A DNA stretch of 64,000 nt, from NCBI RefSeq assembly GCF_963678635.1, contig NC_087063.1, positions 23,256,701-23,320,700 of the forward strand, in the 5' to 3' direction. A model generated the notes under the pieces. The model was not told where the DNA came from. It worked only from the letters and a program-made list of their open reading frames with translations, and did no database searches. The stretch comes from Symsagittifera roscoffensis (Eukaryota; Xenacoelomorpha; Acoela; Convolutidae). Of the stretch, positions 56,036-64,000 are shown in pieces. How positions within the stretch are numbered: the stretch's first letter is position 1; each line of letters opens with the position of its first letter. Both the position numbers and the translations under genes were made by a program.

Positions 56036-56345
56036 TGAGGGAATATTTGAGCTCGAGGTGTTTTTTTTCTTCTGACAAATTTGGACCTTTTAACTAGCAG
56101 TGTTTGATGGAATTATTTATATCAATCAAAAAATATTTTTCTCCTCAAATTAAAAATTTTTTTTAGCTGTGATTAGTTTTCGTAAATGTTTGAGGGTTTA
56201 CAGGTTGCCAAATTGGGACATTTAACGCGCGATATATTTCGTGCTATTAACGCGTAAGCGAAGGTTCAGTTCATCCTGAAAATCGTTTCAAATTGTATAG
56301 AGGCATGCTTTTTGGTGAATTTGATAGTTTGCGATTCTCATGCAA
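56036..56345 (+). repeat. TIR family A left half
   Basis: GGAATATTTGAGCTCGAGGT, ACAAATTTGGACCTTTTAAC, GCGCGATATATTTCGTGC and AAATCGTTTCAAATTG. The right end is missing. Confidence 0.6.
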
Positions 56346-57060
56346 AATATATCACCTTGTATTCTACATAGCTAAAAAATTAAGGTTTTGAAATGAAGTT
56401 CAATTACATATAAGTCAATCAGATTTCCCGATACTAATACCAACCCAAATATTCCGGCTTTCTATCTCTTTGTTACATATGAGAAATTTGGTTGTCAAGG
56501 AGCACAACAAAAGAATTGCTTTGGTTTTTAATCGGTTTTTGTTGTGAAATAGTAGTGAAATTAAATAACTTGTCATCACAGTCATTGATTTTAATATATT
56601 TAAAACTATCTTTTTAATCTATTTAATCTATTTAAGCTAGCAAAATTTTAATCTACTTTATCTATATGCTATTACATACAGCCCCGGAAATGAAAGCTAA
56701 AAAGTGTGAAAATAAAATTCATAAAATGAAGTTAAAATAGGAAGTAAAAATAAATTTGGAGTTTTCTCAATTCAAGTGGTTGACTCATGTTAATAATTAC
56801 CACAAATATTTTTTTGCAAAAATGGATAATTCGTTGCATGTCAAAAAAATTGTTTATTCCAAGCCGTTAATTTATTGCCTTATAAGATCCAAAGCGTCTA
56901 AAATAACATGAAAAACGAAAAGAAACGCATATCAGTTTTTCTAAATATTGAGACAATTTTCTGATTCTATAGAACCCAAATCACGCAGGCTTTTTTTGAG
57001 GTATATAGCTATGAGGTTGTGATACCCAGCCAACGCCATAGTTCCTTTTGCTTTATTTCT
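56346..57060. other. no recognisable feature
   Basis: AT-rich. Confidence 0.4.
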
Positions 57061-58450
57061 GGAAGTAGATGGAAGAAAAATCAATGGGATTCATGCATGA
57101 GGACAAAGTCACGTTGCATTTTTCCGAAAGAAAAACAACAACAATCGGATGCCCCTCATCAAGCATTCTTGGCTGATGGGCCCTAATTTTGTTCAAAGAT
57201 GCCTTCGCCGCAAATACAAACTAATTGTAAGAGGAGCGCGCTCCAAAAAAAACGCAATTTTTGGTTAAAATTTTCCAAAAAGTGCTCAAAAACATTTTTT
57301 GACCTATTGATTCAAAAAATTTGCCTGCGATAAAAAGAACTTTCGGTCAAAATAGGATTTTTATAATTTTCTGGGAGTGCTCGGAAAATCAATTTGGTTA
57401 ACCGAAAAAACTGATATGCGTTTTTTTGCTTCACTAAACTGAAGTAGATGGAAGAAAAATCAATGGGATTCATGCATGAGGACAAAGTCACGTTGCATTT
57501 TTCGGAAAAAAATACAACAATCGGATGCCCCTCATCAAGTATTCTTGGCTGACGGGTCCTAATTTTGTTGAAAGATGCCTTCGGCGCAAAAACAAACTAA
57601 TTTTAAGAACCGCGGGCTCCAAAAAAAACGCACTTTTTGGTCAAAATTTTCCAAAAAAAGCTCAAAAACATTTTTCGACCGATTTTTTCAAAAAATTTGC
57701 CTGCGATAAAAAAACTTTCGGTCAAAATAAGATCTCTAGAATTTTCTGGGAGTGCTCGGAAAATCAATTTGGTTAACCTAAAAAAGTCGAAAAAATTTAA
57801 AAGTCCTACCCCGCCCCCATTGAGACATCCATTTTTGGCTGACGGAGCCTAAAACTGTTCAAAGATGCCTTCGGCGCTCATTATACTAATATGAAGGGGA
57901 GCGTGCTCCAAAAAACGCAATTTTTTGGTCAGAATTTTCCAAAAGATGCTCAAACATTTTTTTAATCTATTTTTTTTTCAAAAATTTGCATGCGATAAAA
58001 AATTTTGGTCAAAATCTGATCTTTATAATGTTCTGGGAGTGCTCGGAAAATCAATTTGGTTAACCTAAAAAAGTCGACAAAATTTTCGAAAAAATTTAAA
58101 AGTCCTTCTCCGCCCCCATTGAGACATCCATTTTTGGCTGACGGAGCCTAAAATTGTTTAAAGATGCCTTCGGCGCTCATTATACTAATATGAAGGGGAG
58201 CGCGCTCCAAAAAAAAACGCAATTTTTTGGTTAGAATTTTCCAAAAGATGCTCAAACATTTTTTTTAATCTATTTTTTTTCAAAAATTTACATGCGATAA
58301 AAAATTTTGGTCAAAATCTGATCTTTATAATGTTCTGGGAGTGCTCGGAAAATCAATTTGGTTAAACAAAAAAAGTCAACAAAATTGAAAAAAAAATTTA
58401 AAAGTCCAATCCCCACCCCCATCGAGAAAATTCTAGATCCACCGCTACTA
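57061..58450 (+). repeat. tandem block of four hAT-type MITE units
   Basis: GGCTGATGGGCCCTAATTTT at about 57173 and variants at about 57548, 57837 and 58137 mark four units spaced 375, 290 and 300 bp. Each continues GATGCCTTCGGCGC, GAGCGCGCTCC, AAATCAATTTGGTTAAC. A 100-bp leader (GAAGTAGATGGAAGAAAAAT) is itself duplicated at 57062 and 57441. Confidence 0.8.
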
Positions 58451-58479
58451 TCAGCTGTTGCTATAAATTCAAAAATTTT

Positions 58480-58803
58480 GTCAACCTTACTTTAATGTCG
58501 ACCAAATAGATTTTCCGAGCTCTTTTAAATAACAATAAAGACACTTTGACCAAATGTTCTGCGACGCATGCAAATTTTTTTTTGAAAAAAAAACAGGCCA
58601 GAAAAGCGTTTTTTGGCACATTTTTGAACATTTTGACGAAAAATTTGCAATTTTTTGGCGCAAGAACACAAATTAGTATATATTGGCGCTAAAAGCCCCC
58701 TTTAGAAAACTCAAGGTTGGGTCGGCCATAAAAAGATGTCTAAAAAGAACCATAGGGGGCTCTGTGAGCGGACAGGGCGTCACCCTAAATCTGCTTCTGA
58801 TAT
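58480..58803 (-). repeat. hAT-type MITE unit, inverted
   Basis: TTTTCCGAGCTC, GCGACGCATGCAAATT, GGGTCGGCC and the end CCCTAAATCTGCTTCTG, opposite in orientation to the preceding tandem block. Confidence 0.65.
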
Positions 58804-59248
58804 ATACTCATTAGCAGATTAGGGGGGGGGGGGGGGCGTTGAGGAAGGACGCTCTCTCCTCTCAGGGATTCGACCCCCTGCCGACCCAAAAAGTCCCTCT
58901 GTGTACTATTTTGAGAAATCCACTTTTGGCTTACTGACCCTAAAATTGTTCAAAAGAGGCCTTCGGCGCCAATATTTACTAATATAGAGGGGAAGCGCGC
59001 GCCAAAAAACGCAATTTTTACTTTTTTTGTTCGAAATATCCCAAAAAGTGCCTAAAAACGCCTTTTTTCCTGTTTTTGCTAATTTTTGTCTGCAGGGCAG
59101 AAATTTTTTTCCAAAACACGGTCTTTTTAGTGCTTTGGGAGAGCTCGGAAAAATCAATTTAATCAACCCAAAAAAAAGGTAGACAAAATTTTTGAAAACT
59201 TTTTGAAAATCCTCCCCATCTCTGCAAAAAATCCTAGTTCCGCCCCTG
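58804..59248 (+). repeat. hAT-type MITE unit with G-run
   Basis: A run of about 16 G at 58823, then TTCGACCCCCTGCCGACCC, GGCCTTCGGCGCC, GAAGCGCGCGCC, and the end ATCCTAGTTCCGCCCCTG at 59248. Confidence 0.7.
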
Positions 59249-59769
59249 TATATAATTTTTGCAGCTTTAGAATGAAATCACAATATTTAAGAAACTGAAC
59301 CCGGAAAATTTCAGAGTCACATATAAAACTTCTTAAAACAAAATTTGGAGCTTTCCCTAGCCAGGTTGAAATATCGGAGTAATGAAAAAAAATCCAATTT
59401 TTTTTGAAATACGAAGTACAATCAGTTACATCTTGAACCAAATTGCAGGAAGAAAAGATATCCGTTTTTTATCATTTCTCTTCTAGACTTGGAAGTCCTT
59501 CCCTTGGATAAGATAATATCAGCAAAAGATAAACTTCCCTCTACGTGCTCTTAAATGAGGACTATCAATAATGAAATTTGAAAAATTGCGTCGATTAAAT
59601 GAAAAGATGATATCCGAGTGGCAAACGTAAAATTATTGTCAGATAAAACATTTGCTTATCAAAGCACTACATTTTAATTAACATCAGAAGTCAAAAGTAT
59701 GTAGTGTGCAAAAATGCGTCACTACTTGTTACAGCTCATTGAGTTCTCTAATTTCAGTCCGAATGCTTT
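59249..59769. other. no recognisable feature
   Basis: AT-rich; nothing supported. Confidence 0.4.
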
Positions 59770-60100
59770 TTATAGAAAGACGATTTATTCACGAGGGAAA
59801 GGTCCAACATATGAGCTGTTCAGTAAGTCGCGTAGAGCCGTTACTGTCCTCCTGCTTAAAATATACATGCAGTTTTTTTGTTATAATTTTTTGGGCTGGG
59901 TTTTGTTGCATCTTTAAAGAGAATCGCTGTTGTACTCCTGGTTAAATTTTACGTGCATTTGTTGTGTCTCTTTTGGGCTGAAAAAAATGTTGGTTCACTC
60001 TCAGGCAGGAAACCCAGATCATGCTGGGTATCAAACCACCGGGCCCTTTGACTGACTGGCGAATCAGACTGACTCATTTCACAGTCTCTCCTCGATTGAT
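59770..60100 (-). repeat. SINE-like repeat, minus strand
   Basis: 59783-59875 matches 40768-40860. On the minus strand, 60030-60090 contains GGCCCGGTGGTTTGATACCC, a B-box-like stretch, suggesting a tRNA-derived head. A short open frame over it is explained by this. Confidence 0.45.
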
Positions 60101-60210
60101 GAGTTTTATGAACAGAAAAGAGTGTTCGAGAAGATATTTCTTCAATATTTCATTATTAGACTATAAACTCACCCCTGATCAGTCAAGCAACATTTTACAT
60201 ACCCACGATA

Positions 60211-61489
60211 CAGGGTGATCCAAAACCTACGAGACTTTTGAAAAGGCTGTGACTTCTAACTGAATTGAAGTGAACACACTAAAATTTAACACGTTATAGA
60301 CGAGATGTGGAAATTTTATATAAAGTAAAAATTATTCATTTCATGTTGAAAATGTTTCCCGCAATTTTCTTGACATTTAAACATTCGCTTAATAATTCAG
60401 GCTGTAGCAGCTGAAATCTGATCCTGTGTGATCCCTTGACAGAAATTTTCAACGCTTGTGATCAGTTCGACAGTGTTCCTGGGGTTTTTCGTGATGAATT
60501 GCAGCACAACCAAAGCCCCAGAACCAGTAGTCCAGGGGATTCAGGTCTGGGCTTTGAGCGGGCCAAGGAATTCAGGAATGACGACTGATAATGAGTTCAC
60601 CAAAAACAGTCTGTAGAAACTGTAATACTGGAGGGGTTGTATGGCATGTTGCGCCGTCTTGTTGGAATCGAATTCTTCTAATATCTCGCCGTGTTCCACA
60701 AAAAGGGTCATACTTGGTTCCTGAGCATGTTGAGATAAAGAACTTGGTTGGCCGTTATTGGTCTTCCATTCTCATCTCTGAACCAGAAAAGGCCTATGAC
60801 GAGGGTTGCAACGTGCCCAAATCCAATCGTTTTGGCTGTTCGACCCACCATTTTTCGTCACTCCAGAGAACCTTCGAGTGAAAGTTTCGATCCTGAGATA
60901 AAAACCACAAACAAAATGTTTCTCGAATTTCGTAATTTCTTTCTGATATTTTATGCAGTTTGTTGACTCTGATTGGAACAAACTTTAAGTCTATAAATCC
61001 GCCATAAACTGGTTGAGGGGATATCAAGTGCCCTTGATGACGCTCGTATGCTTGATTTGGGGTTGTTTTCATAGTGTGTCGCAACTCTCGGATAATTGTT
61101 ATTTCGAATCTTTGGTCGACCACCTCTGTTCGTAACCTGTCCCAAAGGCCTGTCTGGAAACCCATGCCATTCACGTTGAAAATCGGTCAAAGTGAACTTG
61201 CTTCTTTTCTTTCCCCAAATGGCATATTTTTCAAGAAGTTTTCGCTTGACAGCAATTGCTGACAATTTTTTTGCAAACTGGAGGATAATGAATTTGCGTT
61301 GCTCATCACTGCATTTCATTTCTTTGAAAAAATGAACGAGATTGAAAAAAACTGGCGTTATTGTTATTTGTTAACGGATTCTCAAAATTCTGCATCTCAT
61401 CTATCACCCTGCAAAAAATGAGACTCATACGTCATTTCAGTCGAAAATGACAGCCTTTTCAAAAGTCTCAAAGGTTTTGGAACACCCTG
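60211..61489 (-). mobile_element. mariner/Tc1-like DNA transposon, 42-bp TIRs
   Basis: The left end CAGGGTGATCCAAAACC and right end (reverse complement) CAGGGTGTTCCAAAACC continue as 42-bp TIRs with about four mismatches, ending near GAAAAGGCTGT. TA flanks both sides (60209-60210 and 61490-61491), the target duplication of the IS630-Tc1-mariner group. At 1279 bp the element is full length. The transposase is on the minus strand and broken. Confidence 0.92.
60380..61319 (-). pseudogene. mariner-like transposase, broken
   Basis: Starts at ATG 61319 with MKCSDEQRKFIILQFAKKLS, then a helix-turn-helix region including NRGGRPKIRN, SSRALDIPSTSLWRI. The frame is lost near 61000 and continues in another frame with SDEKWW (first catalytic Asp, about 60850), then QQDGATCHTT (second Asp, about 60665) and WPAQSPDLNPLDYW (third Asp, about 60550), with a stop between the last two. 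About 36 residues separate the second and third Asp, so a DDxD rather than DDE triad. At least two frame changes and several stops make it inactive. It may still be mobilised by a related transposase because the TIRs are intact. Confidence 0.85.
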
Positions 61490-62464
61490 TAGAAAATAGC
61501 ATCTCACTTATCGGGATCCCCTATTGAATCCACGTGTAAGATCCTGCGAGCACTTACATTTGTTTTTTAACAGCACTCTCAACAGCACTCTCAACAGCAC
61601 TACATTTGGATAACTCGAGACTTTTTGATACTCATCATGGTCCTCCAACATACTTTTGGGTCAGCCAAAGTAGAGAAAATAAATTAGGGGAGAGGGTTGG
61701 ACGATCAATGGGTTCAAATTCTTGGAAAAAGGTGAAAGGCATTCGCCTTCTGTAACCAATCGGTGTTTTTTGTGTCCTAGTAATAATACTTGAATTAGTG
61801 AGTTAGGGTCCTCAATCAAGAACAGAACGTTGAAATTGAGAACTGAACAACAGGCTTTGATCAATACTGAACAGCTGTAATTTTTAACGTGCTAACTCGG
61901 CTTACGTTTTTTTATTATGATCATCTGTTTTGTTGGGGGAACTTGTTTCGATTCAATACTAATATACCCTATTGAAAATATCAATAGGAAATAGGTCAAT
62001 AGAAAATAAAAACGAATAACTGCCTATGATGCAAATTTATCAATTCAGTCGCAAAAGATATATGAGAAAATTATATTGTTTAGGGTAACGATTAGAATGT
62101 TTACAGTTTTGGGTAACAATTTAAATGATTACAAATTTGGGTAACAATTTAAGTGGTTAAACAACAATTATGCATCAATCCATTTTAAAAGCATTTTTGT
62201 AAGGATTTGATTCAATGACAAAAATCAGCTCCGAATTGTTTTTAGGGCCTCTTTTTGAGACCGGCGGTAAATTTGCTTCTAATTAGAAACTTATTGCAGA
62301 CATCTTAATTTTAAAAACAGTTATCAGGACAAATGAAGTTATTGTTGAAATGTGAAACGGTGATTTTTGAAAAGTCAATTGACGAAACTGTGTTTCAGTC
62401 CACGTGTAGTTAATCCAAATACCACCGGCTGCTAAGAACTGTAATAGTAACGGAGGTCGTGTCT
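61490..62464. other. no gene seen
   Basis: Contains three tandem copies of CTCAACAGCACT at about 61572-61602 and three GGGTAACAATT-like repeats at 62082-62145. Presumably 3' flank of the minus-strand receptor gene. Confidence 0.4.
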
Positions 62465-62734
62465 CTAATTAGCTTTCGCATTCTGTGTCGAGCCTTGGTT
62501 GAGAGTGCTGTTAAGGCGAATGGATCCGAACGAAGACTGTCGGTTGCTCGTTCCTGAATTTCTGTGACTCTGTACGAGGCGCGTGATGGAGAATCGGTGT
62601 CCGCTCGCATTTCCCTGCTGTTCCATATTAGGCATGGCGCCCTTCCTGGTCGAGATTTTGGTCACGTTTTCGCGAGTGTTCAGTTCACGTGCAGCGAGCA
62701 GAATGTAAATCCTTTTGAATTCATTATTCATTAG
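62465..62734 (-). CDS. candidate last exon of the same receptor (cytoplasmic tail)
   Basis: Preceded by a good acceptor (branch-like tgctaact, then catactctcag; AG at 62738-62737, or two bases later at 62736-62735). The frame begins LMNNEFKRIYILLAAREL, typical of the amphipathic helix 8 after TM7 of a GPCR, and continues as a Ser/Asn/Arg-rich tail (HRFSITRLV, NRQSSFGSIRL) to TAG at 62467-62465. It is far more GC-rich than its surroundings. With the acceptor at 62735 it joins in phase 0 to the exon at 63086-63367 across a 351-bp intron. RxxS-type sites in the tail would fit kinase regulation, which is inference only. Confidence 0.45.
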   Translation of the reverse strand, partial: LMNNEFKRIYILLAARELNTRENVTKISTRKGAMPNMEQQGNASGHRFSITRLVQSHRNSGTSNRQSSFGSIRLNSTLNQGSTQNAKAN

Positions 62735-63085
62735 CTCTGAGAGTATGAGTCGGAAATGCATATCAAATTTTACTATCCAGTTAGCAAAAATGTAGAAAAG
62801 CAGCTATTTTTGCAGTGCTTATAAGTTTCAACTTACTTTTTCTTAATCGCATACTTTTTCTTGATACGTATCATATCAATTTTTTTTGAACGATCACAAA
62901 ATCGTCTTAAATCAAATGTCTATTCTGGTTAGACAGCTTTGAGAGGAACCGAATTCTTTTTTAAATGGCTTTAAACTCAATTTCAAGGATGAAACTTATT
63001 AGAACGAAAAAATTAGGCTTGGAAAAGATTTTGAAACCCGAAGTTGGGTGCAAGAATGTTAGCAAGCAGGTCTAATGAAGATTAC

Positions 63086-63367
63086 GCTCCTTTTGTACCA
63101 AATGACCAGACTGAAGACCCAAACTTCCAGTAGGTACAATAAAACACACGCAAAAAACCTTACTCTAGGCTGCTCTTTCGCTATTGATATCGAGATCATG
63201 ATATTCGTGATGCAATACAAAAAGAAAAGAAACACGAACAACACCTGTTTGTCTTGTCGCAGAAATTCGGACACAGCTTTAGCTTGGATGCTGATCACCA
63301 GAGCCAAAATGAGAAAGAGAAAGGGAATTACCACGTCCAGTAAGATAAGTTTGAAATTGAAAAAAGC
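63086..63367 (-). CDS. seven-helix receptor, candidate exon (TM5-TM7)
   Basis: On the minus strand an open frame of about 94 codons encodes three hydrophobic segments: LILLDVVIPFLFLILALVIS (helix 5-like, with Pro), then a short basic loop (FLRQDKQ) and VLFVFLFFLYCITNIMISIS (helix 6-like), then FFACVLLYLLEVWVFSLVIW and YKR (helix 7-like). A possible acceptor (ctgtaag) precedes it and a weak donor (AGC|gtaatc) follows at 63085. The very short loop between the first two helices resembles class C receptors or short-loop class A receptors; I cannot decide. Helices 1-4 would lie beyond a hAT insertion and the window end. It could also be a receptor pseudogene, because the donor is weak. Confidence 0.45.
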
Positions 63368-63479
63368 CTTACAGAGTCTTTTCGATTAGTCCACCAACAC
63401 CGAAGCAAAACTGCCAATATGCACTTTGAAAAATATTTTTAGCCAGATATTAAGTGCAACAAATATTGGCCAAAACTGA

Positions 63480-63868
63480 TTTTTCGCTCTTCGCCCTCAG
63501 GGATTTGACCCACTGCCGACCCAAAGAGTCCCTCTTTGTAATATTTTGAAATATCCATTTTTGGTGACGGACCCTAAAAGTTTTCTAAAGGCGCCCTCGG
63601 CGCCAATATAAAGTAATTTTGAGAGGGGAGCGCGCGCCAAAAAAAACGCAATTTTTTGGTCAAAATTTTCCAAAAAGTGCCAAAAAATGTTTTTTTTTGG
63701 CTTCTTTTTTCAAAACTTTGCGTGCGGCGCAGAAAATTTGGCCAAAAAAGGAAATTTTTAGTGGTTTGGGAGAGCTCGAAAATCAATTTATTGGACCTAA
63801 AAAAGATCGACAAAATTTTCTATTTTTTTTGAAAATCCCCCCTCGAGAAAATCCTAAATCCGCCCCTG
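63480..63868 (+). repeat. hAT-type MITE unit
   Basis: TTTGACCCACTGCCGACCC, GGCGCCCTCGGCGCC, GGAGCGCGCGCC and the intact right end CCTAAATCCGCCCCTG at 63868. The left terminus is eroded. A second terminus-like CATAAATACGCCCGTG is at 63920-63935. Confidence 0.7.
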
Positions 63869-64000
63869 AAGGGGCCCCTTCCTTGACGAGGGCGTCGGTG
63901 ATAACCAAACCCCCCCCCCATAAATACGCCCGTGTCCCGTATTCACTACCTCAATTATGCAATGGTCGGGTATCGAATAGAAAAGACCCGCGCCTTGCAC

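Noticed and set aside
57525-57852. Overlapping open frames of 71-83 codons
   Set aside because: Shared by tandem hAT MITE units; no transposase motif.
60021-60218. Exon-like open frame after a good-looking acceptor
   Set aside because: The complementary strand is a tRNA-like SINE head, and the frame runs into the mariner TIR.
63075-63389. 104-codon plus-strand frame
   Set aside because: Opposite-strand shadow of the candidate receptor exon, with a Lys/Thr/Arg-rich translation and no domain.

Overview
The window is AT-rich nuclear DNA from a metazoan, most likely an invertebrate. The evidence is small exons with GT/AG junctions in very long introns, an anillin PH domain, a rhodopsin-like GPCR, CR1/L2-type LINEs, a mariner element, hAT-type MITEs, tRNA-derived SINEs and satellite blocks. 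I cannot place the species more closely. Nothing here looks bacterial or viral.

Host genes. The + strand carries the 3' end of an anillin gene. Four small exons (3657-3752, 6155-6256, 43106-43245, 47478-47574) join in phase to encode the end of the anillin homology/C2 region plus a complete PH domain and the stop codon. The intron between the second and third exon is about 36.8 kb and holds most of the window. A single-exon class A-like GPCR with a very long third intracellular loop (27937-29829) is nested in it on the same strand. At the right end, the minus strand has two candidate terminal exons of another seven-helix receptor (63086-63367 and 62465-62734).

Mobile DNA. The most striking element is an apparently intact LINE at about 11.4-16.3 kb with three open reading frames in an order I do not recognise: PHD-finger ORF1, endonuclease/reverse transcriptase ORF2, then a separate downstream ORF3 encoding an SGNH esterase with an arginine-rich tail. 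The same 19-bp motif (CCAGCTCATTTTAGAGCGG) recurs three times in its 5' UTR and two to three times in its 3' UTR. An old, heavily decayed LINE lies at 31.7-35.6 kb and contains a 60-bp-arm near-perfect palindrome. A mariner-like element with 42-bp TIRs and TA duplication, broken in its transposase, is at 60211-61489.

Non-autonomous repeats fill the rest: a Helentron/HINE-like family with inverted subterminal repeats and a 3' hairpin; a TIR family beginning GTTCCGACTTTCG; hAT-type MITEs with CAGGGGCGGAT termini, including one copy with an 8-bp target duplication and a cluster at 57.2-59.2 kb; tRNA-derived SINEs; a 727-bp recent tandem duplication (17.0-18.3 kb); a large inverted repeat (19.7-20.2 kb); and two blocks of a ~163-bp satellite (36.1-37.6 and 39.3-40.0 kb), each preceded by the same leader repeat. 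Several elements are nested in one another, giving relative ages.
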